The notes under the pieces are model-generated. The model worked only from the letters and a program-made list of their open reading frames with translations, had not been told where the DNA came from and did no database searches. From JAAFHB01 sp037128295 (lineage in GTDB: Bacteria > Bacteroidota > Bacteroidia > Bacteroidales > Prolixibacteraceae), in NCBI GenBank assembly GCA_037128295.1, contig JBAXWR010000001.1:25406-89405 (forward strand): DNA of 64,000 bases, written 5' to 3'. Position numbers and translations under genes: made by a program. Below are positions 51,804 to 60,539 of the stretch, piece after piece; the first letter of the stretch is position 1, and each line of letters begins with the position of its first letter.

Positions 51804-53033
51804 TTGAACCTCTCGTATTATATAGCCAAAAGGTATCTTTTTTCCAAAAAGAAGACCCATCTGATCAATATCATATCGGCCATTTCAGTTGCAGGTATGG
51901 CTATCGGGACAATGGGATTAATTATCGGGCTTTCCTGTTTTAACGGTTTCGACAGCCTGATCAAAACCTTATTCTCCACTTTTGATCCTGATCTGAAAAT
52001 TACCCTTGCCGAAGGTAAAAGTTTTGACACGAATGGACAGGTATTTAAGGATATCCGCCAAATGAAAGATGTTCTTTATTTTTCGGAAGTTGTTGAATCC
52101 AACGCTTTACTAAGGTATGAAAACAGAGAGGTGCTGGCTACTGTAAAAGGGGTAAGCGACGAATATAACCTGATGACAGGCCTTGACTCAATGATGGTTG
52201 AAGGAGAATTTAAACTGAAAGACCCACAAAACAATTATACCGTTATCGGACAGGGCATTGCCTATTATCTTTCCATAGGTATCAACCTGGTCCATCCGAT
52301 CAGCGTGTATGTACCAAAGAAGGGCAGGAGAGGAGGCACTTCGTTGGAGGGAAGTTTTAATCAGGGTCAGATCTTTTCGATAGGTGTTTTTTCAGTTCAG
52401 CAAGAGATTGATTCAAAGTATATTATAGTCCCTATTGTTTTTGCTCGTGAGTTGTTCGATCAGCCTGATAAAGTCAATTCTGTGGAGTTAAAACTCAGAG
52501 GGGAAGCCTCTACTAAAAAGGTACAGGAAATCATATCAACCATGCTGGGAAGTAGCTTCGTTGTTAAAAACCGTTATCAGCAGCACGATTATCTTTATAA
52601 AACTATGCAGGGAGAGAAATATGCTGTTTACCTGATACTTATCCTTATACTTATCATTGCCTCCTTTAATATCGTGGGTTCGTTGACCATGTTGATCATC
52701 GACAAGAAGGAGGATATTTCGATCCTGAAAAGCATGGGTGCCAATAAACCATTGATCCGCAATATATTTCTTTTTGAAGGATGGTCCATCTCATTCCTGG
52801 GTGCCATTATCGGCACAATTTTGGGCCTTGCAATTTGTCAGGCCCAGATCACTTTTGGCTTTGTAAAACTACAAGGAGGAGGAGGTTCCTTTATTATTGA
52901 TTCCTATCCTATAACAATTATACCACTTGATATCCTTCTGATCTTCTGTTCTGTTTTATTGATTGGCTTTATCGCAGCCTGGTTTCCGGTAAAGCATATC
53001 TCAGGGAAATATTTGGAGGAAGAGGTGCCATAA
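51804..53033 (+). CDS. FtsX-like permease, LolC/LolE family
   Basis: A 409-residue ABC permease. The first membrane segment lies near 20-45 (INIISAISVAGMAIGTMGLIIGL), then a MacB/LolE-type periplasmic domain, then three membrane segments in the C-terminal third (YLILILILIIASFNIVGSL, FLGAIIGTILGLAICQ, ILLIFCSVLLIGFIAAW). These proteins help release lipoproteins to the outer membrane. It starts with TTG 51804, giving the typical MNLSYYIAKRYLFSKKKTH head; no suitable ATG lies upstream. Confidence 0.85.
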   Translation: MNLSYYIAKRYLFSKKKTHLINIISAISVAGMAIGTMGLIIGLSCFNGFDSLIKTLFSTFDPDLKITLAEGKSFDTNGQVFKDIRQMKDVLYFSEVVESNALLRYENREVLATVKGVSDEYNLMTGLDSMMVEGEFKLKDPQNNYTVIGQGIAYYLSIGINLVHPISVYVPKKGRRGGTSLEGSFNQGQIFSIGVFSVQQEIDSKYIIVPIVFARELFDQPDKVNSVELKLRGEASTKKVQEIISTMLGSSFVVKNRYQQHDYLYKTMQGEKYAVYLILILILIIASFNIVGSLTMLIIDKKEDISILKSMGANKPLIRNIFLFEGWSISFLGAIIGTILGLAICQAQITFGFVKLQGGGGSFIIDSYPITIIPLDILLIFCSVLLIGFIAAWFPVKHISGKYLEEEVP

Positions 53034-53114
53034 TACGAATTGGCTGAAACACTATGAGTTTTCTACTCCTGATTTATTGTGGCCAATAAATTATTTTTTA
53101 AGTACTATTTACTT

Positions 53115-53600
53115 TTAGTCTTCCTCATCTCTGGAAAGGGTTGCTTGTATAGCTTTGCAAGCCTTCACCAGATCATCAGGCGAAAGCCTGATCTGCATTC
53201 CCCTTATTCCCGCACTGATGTAGATAAAATCCTGATTAAATGCTGCTTCATCAATGTAAACAGAAAAGTTTTTTTTCATGCCGAGGGGCGAACATCCACC
53301 CCTAATATAACCTGTCAACTGTTCAAGGTCTTTCATTCTGATCATCGCCACTTTTTTGTTGGAGCTGGCAATTGCGGCTTTCTTCAAGTCGATCTCTTCA
53401 CCCCCCGGGATAATGCATACAAAATTTCCCATTTTGTCTCCTTCGAGCACCAGGGTTTTAAAAACCTGGCTGATCGGAATCCCGGCAGTTTCGGCCAGAT
53501 GGATGGCACTTAAATCTGATTCGTCAACGATATATTCCACCAATTCATAATGGATTTTTAGTCGGTCAAGGATTCGTGCCGCGTTCGTCTTCTTCGTCAT
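53115..53600 (-). CDS. ybaK: Cys-tRNA(Pro) deacylase, YbaK/EbsC family
   Basis: A 161-residue editing-type protein with TNAARILDRL, VFKTLVLEG, FVCIIPGGEEIDLKKAA, and LTGYIRGGCSPLGMKK, which contain the conserved Lys and the GGxSP segment. It removes Cys from mischarged tRNA(Pro). It overlaps the downstream end of the Dus gene by 35 bases on the same strand. Confidence 0.9.
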   Translation of the reverse strand: MTKKTNAARILDRLKIHYELVEYIVDESDLSAIHLAETAGIPISQVFKTLVLEGDKMGNFVCIIPGGEEIDLKKAAIASSNKKVAMIRMKDLEQLTGYIRGGCSPLGMKKNFSVYIDEAAFNQDFIYISAGIRGMQIRLSPDDLVKACKAIQATLSRDEED

Positions 53601-54558
53601 TTCGCAATCTTTGAAAGTTCTCGTTCACTGCAAGTTCATATTTGGTGATATTGGCAGCTTTTTTGATCCGCTTAAATGTCTTGTGCTGGTCGGGAAAAGC
53701 GAAGCTGAAATAGCTCCAGAATTTTTCCATCCTCATCAACAAATGACTGTTTCCGCTGAGCAACTTTGAATAACCCAGGATAATTTCATCGTGAAAATTC
53801 CGAAGGATCTTAGCCTTTTGTCCCTTATCGGGAAACGGAAGGCCCATTAAAGTTGATGGAAAAAACGGGTTTTTAAGGATTCCCCGCCCGATCATCCATT
53901 TGGTTGAGTAAGGAAACAGGTCATTGACACGTTTAAAATCGTTAACTGTTTCTATATCGCCATTATAAATTAACTCATGCCCCAATATTTCAACCATATT
54001 TCCAAATATTCCTAAATTAGGACTATCCTTATATAATTGTTTTGCAAACCTTGGATGAAGTATAATATCGCTCAATGGAAATTCTTTTAAAACCATAGCA
54101 ACCTTAAGAATATCATCATGTGATGTCAATCCAGTGCGCAGTTTTACCGAAACTTTCGTACTAATCTGTGGAAGCGACTCTTCAAGAATGGCTTTAATTT
54201 TGTCGGGGTGGATGAGAAGCCCGGCACCTAAACCTTTGTTGGTTACCATAGGATAGGGACATCCAAGGTTCCAGTTTATTTCACTATACCCATTGTCTTG
54301 CAGCACCTTTGCCAAAAATACAAAGTCATTCGTATTTCCTGCAAGTATTTGTGGTACAAGCGTATATCCAATATTATTCGATTCTTGAATATCCCGGGAG
54401 TGCGACTTTTTTATTGACCCGTCATTTTGACGGACAATATATGGAGCAAAATATTTGTCCACACTACCGAAAAATTTAGAGTGGGCATTTCGGTAAACGT
54501 AATCGGTTGACTCCTGAAGTGGGGCGAAATAAATTTTCAATTCTGATGATTTCTGCAT
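53566..54558 (-). CDS. tRNA-dihydrouridine synthase
   Basis: A 330-residue FMN-dependent Dus enzyme. YFAPLQESTDYVYRNAH is the N-terminal segment, EINWNLGCPYPMVTNKGLGAG contains the active-site Cys, and STKVSVKLRTGL has the Lys/Arg pair. ELIYNGDIETVNDF and WMIGRGILKNPFF bind FMN. It reduces uridine in the D-loop of tRNA; the exact position is not determined. Confidence 0.92.
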   Translation of the reverse strand: MQKSSELKIYFAPLQESTDYVYRNAHSKFFGSVDKYFAPYIVRQNDGSIKKSHSRDIQESNNIGYTLVPQILAGNTNDFVFLAKVLQDNGYSEINWNLGCPYPMVTNKGLGAGLLIHPDKIKAILEESLPQISTKVSVKLRTGLTSHDDILKVAMVLKEFPLSDIILHPRFAKQLYKDSPNLGIFGNMVEILGHELIYNGDIETVNDFKRVNDLFPYSTKWMIGRGILKNPFFPSTLMGLPFPDKGQKAKILRNFHDEIILGYSKLLSGNSHLLMRMEKFWSYFSFAFPDQHKTFKRIKKAANITKYELAVNENFQRLRNDEEDERGTNP

Positions 54559-54608
54559 GGCACAAAAATAACGATGTTTTTCACATGGGGTATCATGCCT
54601 ATATTTCT

Positions 54609-54617
54609 TAACTTTGC
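54609..54617 (+). promoter_or_regulatory. -7 element for the DUF4271 gene
   Basis: TAACTTTGC matches TAnnTTTGC. It lies 22 bases before ATG 54640, so the earlier in-frame ATGs at 54574 and 54595 cannot be the start if this promoter is right. Confidence 0.5.
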
Positions 54618-54639
54618 ACCGCCAAAAAATTTAATTTTT

Positions 54640-55686
54640 ATGTTTATTTTTCCTTTGGTCGCAAATGAGAGTCCTGAATCTTCTGCTGCTCCTTTAGCCG
54701 GGCTGTCGGGCAGGCAACCTGTAGTAAAGGCAACGCCGAGGGCCAAGGTTGCAGGAATAGAAAAAGTTGTGAACGGTAAACAGACGAAAACTTCCCTTAA
54801 AGGAAAGTTGACGAAACTTAAAAATGGCAAAGAATCTTTGCGAAATACATACAGTGAAGAACCAGTTGTTAAGGACTCATTGTGGAATATTTACACCGGC
54901 AACCCCGGTTTTTACGTAACTGAAGGCGATACGATCAATTTTGGACATGTAACCACTTTGTCGGATTCGGCCTTTCTTGAGGTACAACGCACAATCGTTC
55001 CTACCACAATAAAACCCTATGGATTTGTAGGCAAAGAATTGGTACTGCCAAATCAGGAATGGATTTTGGGTTTGATCTTGATCTTATGGATGATTTTTGC
55101 TTCTGTCAGAGTTCGGTTCTTACAATATTTGAGCCAGTTGTTTACAAGTTTGGTCAACTTTAACGCTGCGGCAAGGTTATTTCACCAACGTGGTTACAAA
55201 ATAATGTTCGGTGCTTTACGACTCGATTTTATTTTTCATCTTATCGTCCCACTTTCCGTATATCAGATTGCTACATTTTACAAGGTTGATATTCCTGGGT
55301 TTCCTCCAATTTTCTTTTTTTTTGCATTATTATTGATAATCAACCTCTATTTTTTTACCAAGATTTTGCTATATCGTGTTGCCGGTTCAATAGTTATGCT
55401 GAAGGATCAAACAGAAGAATCTGTCTTTAATATTAAACTGTATTATAAGGCGTTAGGTATATGTTTACTTCCCATTGTAACCATTCATGCCATCATACCC
55501 GAAACCAATATCATAACCATCTGGGTGATGGCCGCCTTGATTATTATTATGTATATTTCGACAGCCATTCGAAGTATTTATCTTGGAAACAGAAAAGACA
55601 TTTCTATTTTCTATTTGATTTTGTACCTTTGTACCCTTGAAATTCTACCGTTGCTTTTGATTTTTAAACTCATGAGTACAGAATAG
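54640..55686 (+). CDS. DUF4271 membrane protein
   Basis: A 348-residue protein. The N-terminal third is polar; the rest has about seven hydrophobic segments (WILGLILILWMIFASVRVRF, HLIVPLSVYQIATFYKV, IFFFFALLLIINLYFF and others). The family is restricted to Bacteroidota and is often placed before hemD, as here (hemD starts 5 bases after its stop). Function unknown. The start is moved to 54640 because the promoter at 54609 lies inside the longer frame. Confidence 0.8.
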   Translation: MFIFPLVANESPESSAAPLAGLSGRQPVVKATPRAKVAGIEKVVNGKQTKTSLKGKLTKLKNGKESLRNTYSEEPVVKDSLWNIYTGNPGFYVTEGDTINFGHVTTLSDSAFLEVQRTIVPTTIKPYGFVGKELVLPNQEWILGLILILWMIFASVRVRFLQYLSQLFTSLVNFNAAARLFHQRGYKIMFGALRLDFIFHLIVPLSVYQIATFYKVDIPGFPPIFFFFALLLIINLYFFTKILLYRVAGSIVMLKDQTEESVFNIKLYYKALGICLLPIVTIHAIIPETNIITIWVMAALIIIMYISTAIRSIYLGNRKDISIFYLILYLCTLEILPLLLIFKLMSTE

Positions 55687-55691
55687 GGAGT

Positions 55692-56477
55692 TTGGAAGAA
55701 TTACGAATTTTAAAAGTTATTAAGTTGAAAATCAGAAAAATATTAGTATCGCAACCCGAGCCGAACACTGTAAGTTCACCTTACAATGATCTGGCTGTAA
55801 AGCACAATTTAAAGATTGACTTTCGTCAGTTTATACAGGTGGAGGCTGTTCTTGCGAAGGATTTTCGCAAAGACAGGATTCAAGTTCTTGACCATACTGC
55901 CATTATTTTTACCAGCAGGATGGCAATCGACCACTTCTTCAGGATCACGCAGGAGTTGAGGTTGACCATCCCTGATACCATGAAATATTTCTGTATTTCA
56001 GAATCAACTGCCTTTTACCTGCAAAAATACATCATCTACCGCAAGCGTAAGATCTTCCATGCCAATGGTAAATTTGCAGATCTGGTCGATGTGTTGCTTA
56101 AGCACAAGGACGAGAAATACCTGATCCCACTGTCCGATATTCACAAAGACGAAATCCCTGTGCTTCTTGAAAAGGCTAAAATACCTGTTACAGAGGCTAT
56201 TATGTATCGTACGGTTAGTGCCAACCTATCGGATATCAAAGATTTGAATTACGATATGCTGGTTTTCTTCAGCCCGAGCGGGATCAAGTCATTGATGCAT
56301 AACTTCCCCGATTTTGAGCAGAAAGAGGTAAAGATTGCCACCTTTGGACAGGCCACAGCCCAGGCTGTGAGGGATGCCGGTTTGCGCCTTGATATTGAGG
56401 CCCCAGCACCAGATGCCCCTTCGATGCCAGCAGCAATCGAGAGGTTTATCGCCGATTATAACAAGAACAATAAATAG
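55692..56477 (+). CDS. hemD: Uroporphyrinogen-III synthase
   Basis: A 261-residue HemD that cyclises hydroxymethylbilane into uroporphyrinogen III for haem and related tetrapyrroles. KKILVSQPEP-like N-terminus (RKILVSQPEPNTVSSPYND), VLDHTAIIFTSRMAIDHFFR, the Thr/Ser-rich YRTVSANLSDI and VFFSPSGIKSLMH with ATFGQATAQAVRDAG are the two-domain hallmarks. The start is a TTG, either 55692 or 55725, the latter giving the more typical N-terminus. Confidence 0.88.
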   Translation: MEELRILKVIKLKIRKILVSQPEPNTVSSPYNDLAVKHNLKIDFRQFIQVEAVLAKDFRKDRIQVLDHTAIIFTSRMAIDHFFRITQELRLTIPDTMKYFCISESTAFYLQKYIIYRKRKIFHANGKFADLVDVLLKHKDEKYLIPLSDIHKDEIPVLLEKAKIPVTEAIMYRTVSANLSDIKDLNYDMLVFFSPSGIKSLMHNFPDFEQKEVKIATFGQATAQAVRDAGLRLDIEAPAPDAPSMPAAIERFIADYNKNNK

Positions 56478-56496
56478 AAAATATTATTTTCAACTT

Positions 56497-56525
56497 AAAG
56501 GGGGGAGCAACATTCCCCTTTTTTT
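56497..56525 (+). terminator. Intrinsic terminator after hemD
   Basis: AAAGGGG (56497-56503) pairs with CCCCTTT (56515-56521), followed by T to 56525. It would end the DUF4271-hemD transcript before rnpA. Confidence 0.7.
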
Positions 56526-56538
56526 GTACTTTTAAGTT

Positions 56539-56925
56539 ATGGTATCCTTCAGTTTTGGAAAAGATGAGAAGCTGTGCAGCCAGAAACTGATCGGGGAGTT
56601 GTTCCTCTCTGGGAATACCTTTTTGTGCTTTCCTTTGAAGGTGGTCTGGAAAGTTGAATTGTTGGAGACGCCCCATCCTTCCCAGGTTGTGTTCAGCGTT
56701 CCAAAGCGGCTGTTTAAACGTGCCCACGACCGCAACCTGCTCAAACGGCAGATGCGCGAAACTTACCGTGTCAGAAAACATGAGCTTTATGAATTGCTCG
56801 ACTCAAACGGCAAAAAGATTGTTTTTATGCTTGTTTACATTGCCAAAGAAAAAGTGGAGTATAAACAATTGGAAAGCGCAATGAATAAGGTGATTGCGAA
56901 ATTTGGGAAAAGCCTCGAAGGATAG
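56539..56925 (+). CDS. rnpA: Ribonuclease P protein component
   Basis: A 128-residue RNase P protein. FSFGKDEKLCSQKLIGELFLSG is the N-terminal part, VVFSVPKRLFKRAHDRNLLKRQMRETYR contains the RNR motif that binds P RNA, and IVFMLVYIAKEKVEYKQLESAM the C-terminal part. It assists 5' maturation of tRNAs. It is not next to rpmH here. Confidence 0.95.
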   Translation: MVSFSFGKDEKLCSQKLIGELFLSGNTFLCFPLKVVWKVELLETPHPSQVVFSVPKRLFKRAHDRNLLKRQMRETYRVRKHELYELLDSNGKKIVFMLVYIAKEKVEYKQLESAMNKVIAKFGKSLEG

Positions 56926-56984
56926 AAAGCAACCATCCATTGATTAAAGCATCTAATGATGGAATAACGTTAATGTTAAAAACC

Positions 56985-57284
56985 ATGAAAAAACTGATCA
57001 TATTAATTTTAGCCTTGATTCCCATTATTTCGAATTGCAAAAAGGAAAATGAAGCTTACTCAGAATTGCAGATTAGGGAAATTGCCTGGTATTCATTAGG
57101 TGAACAAGAAAAATTAACGGTAAATGTGGATTGGAAACAAGCTCCGGTGAGTGAATCAACATTTTATCAAAAGAGGGTTTATGCCGTACGCTTTAACACA
57201 ACCAATGATGCATTGCTTGGACCTATTGTTGTATATGTTGATGTTTCAACGAAAGTGGTAGTGGGTTATGCCACCAGGTTTTAA
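56985..57284 (+). CDS. Small probable lipoprotein
   Basis: A 99-residue protein from ATG 56985. LIILILALIPIISNC is a signal segment ending at a Cys that could be lipidated. The remainder is a short beta-rich domain (IREIAWYSLGEQEKLTVNVDWKQAP) I do not recognise. The longer frame to 56940 would add a non-hydrophobic head, so the shorter start is chosen. Confidence 0.55.
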   Translation: MKKLIILILALIPIISNCKKENEAYSELQIREIAWYSLGEQEKLTVNVDWKQAPVSESTFYQKRVYAVRFNTTNDALLGPIVVYVDVSTKVVVGYATRF

Positions 57285-57412
57285 TTGATCAATAATTAGT
57301 GACTAAAATAGTTTGATAATATCATGTAAATCAGTATTATCAATCGGATTTGCTGGGATAGATTATCCAGATGCAAAAGCAAATCAAACTTTTAATAGTC
57401 CTTATTTCCTCC

Positions 57413-57475
57413 AAAAAAAAGGTGCAGAACGCCGCATTGCACTATCAATAAATAATTTTCACGGATTCCTGCACC
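57413..57475 (-). terminator. Possible terminator after the 57486 gene
   Basis: GGTGCAG (57421-57427) pairs with CTGCACC (57469-57475) around a 41-base loop, next to a T run on the minus strand. The long loop makes this uncertain. The 57285-57485 spacer has no other feature I see. Confidence 0.35.
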
Positions 57476-57485
57476 TTTTCAGTAC

Positions 57486-57689
57486 CTATGAGGCTTTCTT
57501 ACTTTTTATCCCTTCTAAGAGTGAGATTGCTCCTGCTGAAAACATCGCGAAAAACCCGATCCAATCAAATAGCCGAAAAACCAATTTCCCCATGAACCGG
57601 TCGGCAATGTAAATGATGGCGATTGTAAACCAGATGATCCCTAAGGTTATCCTGGTATTTGGTTTGAGCAATCCTTTGAATGAGCGCAT
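57486..57689 (-). CDS. Small membrane protein of unknown function
   Basis: A 67-residue protein with two hydrophobic segments (TLGIIWFTIAIIYIADRF and LFDWIGFFAMFSAGAISLL). It overlaps the upstream PQQ-domain gene by one base (TAATG), so the two are translationally coupled. Function unknown. Confidence 0.6.
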   Translation of the reverse strand: MRSFKGLLKPNTRITLGIIWFTIAIIYIADRFMGKLVFRLFDWIGFFAMFSAGAISLLEGIKSKKAS

Positions 57690-59032
57690 TATTTTTCGGA
57701 TATGCAATACAAATATTTGAACCCCCTCAAAAACAGGTCATTGCCAAGAATAACCGGGGAGGCATGAAATGTATCCTCCAAGGTATTTTTTGACAACAAC
57801 GAAAATTCGCCACCAGCTTTTACAACATCAACAGTGTTTATTGCGGCCACATAAATTTTGTCCTTATTCCCGGTTGGTGATGAGAAGATATTGGTTATCC
57901 CATCCAGTTTCTGGTTGCTGTAGATCACCTTCCCGTCTTTCGCGTTCAGACAAGTCATTACTCCGTTGTTGGCTTTAAGAAAATAGAGTTTTCCATCCAT
58001 CAAAACAGGGCTTGGAGTATAGGGCGTATCCTGATTGTATTCCCAAAGTATGGCAGGCGTTCCTGTGATGTCACCTTTGGCATTGGCAAGGTCAACAGCT
58101 TTGAGGGTGTTTCCTCTGTATCCGCTCATCATATAAAGGATGCCGTCGGCATATACCGGACAAGGAATTACATTGCGGGTCATTCCGGTAAATTCCCAGA
58201 TGATCTCACCCGTCTCGGCATTGTAACTCCTTGCTTTATTGGTTGCGCTTGTGATCAACTGAGCTTTTCCGTTAACCTCGACAATCAAAGGTGTTGCCCA
58301 GGAAGTAATCTCTTCACGATCTTTTGTCCAGGCTTCTTTTCCGTTTTTTTTGTCGAGCGCATACAGGAACGATTTTCCCTGATGGTCCCATTGGATGTAT
58401 ATTTTATCCTTATAAATTGCAGGTGAGCTACCTTCCCCAAAACTGGCAACGATATCCATTTGTCCGAAGTTGCGTTCCCATTTCACTTTACCCTTCATAT
58501 CAAGGCAAAACAAACCCCTGGATCCAAAGAATGCGTAGATATTTTCACCATCGGTAATAGGAGAATTAGAAGCCCAGCTTCCAAGGTCGTGAGTCCGTTC
58601 GGCAGGCATCTCTTCTTTTACAATAGTTTGCCAATTGAATTTTCCTGTAGTTTTATCCACAGAAATCACCTTGAACTGGTGGATCAGGTCGGTTGAGTTG
58701 GGTGCCATAGGGCTTGCGGCGGCTCCGGCTGGTTTTTCACCTTTTTTTTCTGTCGCAACAGCCGTCTGGACAATGATCTGGTTTCCCCAGATAATCGGTG
58801 TGGCATGTCCTTTCCCCGGAATTTCTGTTTTCCATTTGATGTTCTTCGTTTCACTGAATTCTGTTGGCGTATTTCCAGCCGAGACTGCCCCATTGTTGTA
58901 CTGTCCGCGCCAGGTTGGCCAGTTATTTGCAAATGCGGACTTATCCTGGGCCCGGAGACCATTCGAAGAAATGGCAAAGAAAAACAAAATACCCGAAAAC
59001 GAAACAATCAGATTGGTAAGCTTCTTATTCAT
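57689..59032 (-). CDS. Exported PQQ-like beta-propeller protein
   Basis: A 447-residue protein with a signal peptide (LIVSFSGILFFFAISSNGLRA). Repeated segments such as WPTWRGQYNNGAVS, GKVKWERNFG, GKEAWTKDRE, GEIIWEFTG and GKVIYSNQ have the Trp pattern of PQQ beta-propeller blades. It may act as a scaffold or an outer-membrane-assembly-like protein, or a dehydrogenase without cofactor. It diverges from no nearby gene and precedes the small membrane gene. Confidence 0.8.
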   Translation of the reverse strand: MNKKLTNLIVSFSGILFFFAISSNGLRAQDKSAFANNWPTWRGQYNNGAVSAGNTPTEFSETKNIKWKTEIPGKGHATPIIWGNQIIVQTAVATEKKGEKPAGAAASPMAPNSTDLIHQFKVISVDKTTGKFNWQTIVKEEMPAERTHDLGSWASNSPITDGENIYAFFGSRGLFCLDMKGKVKWERNFGQMDIVASFGEGSSPAIYKDKIYIQWDHQGKSFLYALDKKNGKEAWTKDREEITSWATPLIVEVNGKAQLITSATNKARSYNAETGEIIWEFTGMTRNVIPCPVYADGILYMMSGYRGNTLKAVDLANAKGDITGTPAILWEYNQDTPYTPSPVLMDGKLYFLKANNGVMTCLNAKDGKVIYSNQKLDGITNIFSSPTGNKDKIYVAAINTVDVVKAGGEFSLLSKNTLEDTFHASPVILGNDLFLRGFKYLYCISEK

Positions 59033-59117
59033 AAATAGTTAATTAATTATTCAACATTTATTGATCACAATAAAAGATAAACTTTGCTTTTGACACAAAA
59101 TGGGTAAAATCGTTTAA

Positions 59118-59525
59118 TCAGACCATCATATCGAGTGTTGTAGATAACAGTTTATTGAAGGTGTAATCCCGGATATCCTTAAATGGCTGCCTGATTGCAC
59201 ACGTCGCCTCATCCTTGCAATGGTCACATGGTTCATAGAATTTTTCCGATGTACAGCGAAGCAAAGCTATGCTCCCTTCAAAAAGCCGTACAATTTCGAG
59301 CAGGTTGATTGTGGCAGGGTCTTTTATTAAAAGATAGCCACCTGTCTTGCCAAGTTTACTGTCCAGATAACCGTTTTTCTTCAATTCCAGAAGAATGGAT
59401 TCGAGAAACCGTTTTGGAATCTTCTCACTTTCAGCAATTTCGTTGATCATTAGTGTCCCTTTGCCATACTCTTTTGCCAATCGGACCATGGCGAGCATTG
59501 AATATCTTGTTTTTTGTGTCAACAT
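59118..59525 (-). CDS. Rrf2-family transcriptional regulator
   Basis: A 135-residue winged-helix protein. TRYSMLAMVRLAKEYGKG, IPKRFLESILLELKKNGYLDSKLGKTGGYLL is the DNA-binding part. Cys residues at 91, 100, 103 and 109 could bind an Fe-S cluster, as in IscR or NsrR, which would make it an iron-sulfur or redox/NO sensor. It is one base from the Crp/Fnr gene, so they may be cotranscribed. Confidence 0.85.
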   Translation of the reverse strand: MLTQKTRYSMLAMVRLAKEYGKGTLMINEIAESEKIPKRFLESILLELKKNGYLDSKLGKTGGYLLIKDPATINLLEIVRLFEGSIALLRCTSEKFYEPCDHCKDEATCAIRQPFKDIRDYTFNKLLSTTLDMMV

Positions 59526-59526
59526 T

Positions 59527-60216
59527 TCAACCTATTTTACTGATGTATTTTAACCTGTCATAATCGATAATCTCGACCTTTTTGCCAGTCAACAAGATGA
59601 TCTTTTCATTTTGCCATTTCGATAATGTAATGATAACATTTTCTGTGGAACAACCTGCAAACTCTGCAATTTCTTTACGGGTAAGGGAAAGGATAAACGA
59701 ATTTTGGTGATAAACTTCGGATGCGAGGTACAGGATCACATCTGCGATACGTCCTTCCTTTTGTTTATGAGCCAGGCTGATGAAATTCAATACGGATGTT
59801 TTGAACATTTCGGATGTCACCTGAAACATCAGCAACATAAACTGTGAATTTGCAATAAGAACTGCTTCAAGCACTTTTGCATCTATAAGGATCACTTCAC
59901 AATCTTCGACAGCGATGAACGAAAACAAATTGTTGTCCTTGTAAAACAAATTGGCCCCACCCAAAATCTTGGGTGCCGACACGATTGTCAGGATCAGGTT
60001 CTTGTTCGACTCGTTCTCGTAATTGAATTTAACGATCCCTTTTTCGAGGTAAATCACATGCGTGGGCAATCCGCCCTGTTTCAGGATAATCTCCCCCTTT
60101 TTGAACGTGAGCTTAACTGACGATTTTTCGAGCTTTTCAATATCGTCGGACTGGATAAATTGAGCTGAAATACTTTTGAACCAGGAGAATTCCTCTTTTA
60201 ATTCGTTGGAGTGCAT
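59527..60216 (-). CDS. Crp/Fnr-family regulator
   Basis: A 229-residue regulator. Residues 1-130 form a cyclic-nucleotide-binding-like beta roll (VKLTFKKGEIILKQGGLPTHVIYLEKG). The helix-turn-helix LSLTRKEIAEFAGCSTENVIITLSKWQNE is C-terminal. Fnr-type N-terminal Cys residues are absent. Target genes unknown; nearby Rrf2 suggests a redox or oxygen-related role. Confidence 0.88.
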   Translation of the reverse strand: MHSNELKEEFSWFKSISAQFIQSDDIEKLEKSSVKLTFKKGEIILKQGGLPTHVIYLEKGIVKFNYENESNKNLILTIVSAPKILGGANLFYKDNNLFSFIAVEDCEVILIDAKVLEAVLIANSQFMLLMFQVTSEMFKTSVLNFISLAHKQKEGRIADVILYLASEVYHQNSFILSLTRKEIAEFAGCSTENVIITLSKWQNEKIILLTGKKVEIIDYDRLKYISKIG

Positions 60217-60293
60217 GAGCTTTAATTTTAATTTTGTGGAATTATAGAGTTGAAGACCTGTAAAATTTAATCCTGTCTGCTATAAAACCTCAT

Positions 60294-60302
60294 GCAAATA
60301 TA
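60294..60302 (-). promoter_or_regulatory. -7 element for the Crp/Fnr operon
   Basis: The reverse strand reads TATATTTGC, a full match to TAnnTTTGC, 78 bases before the ATG at 60216. Confidence 0.5.
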
Positions 60303-60443
60303 CACTAAATCAATAGACTTTATTTTTACTTTTGAAATTCGATCACATCAATTAATACATTCATAATAAAATGATTAAATCGCTTATCGACCTTTGCTTT
60401 ACAGCTTCGGTGGATTATAGAAAACAAAAGGTCAGGTTTCAAA

Positions 60444-60483
60444 TAAGGGGAAATAAAATGGAAATATTTGGAAATAAAGACTT
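60444..60483. repeat. GGAAATA-type low-complexity cluster
   Basis: Three GGAAATA units occur within 40 bases, like the array at 4690-4800. The 60217-60539 spacer otherwise holds the promoter above and no gene I can support. Confidence 0.4.
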
Positions 60484-60539
60484 TAAACAGGTCTTTAATC
60501 TTGGGAAGCGGTTTGGTAATTACATATCTTTTTCTCTCT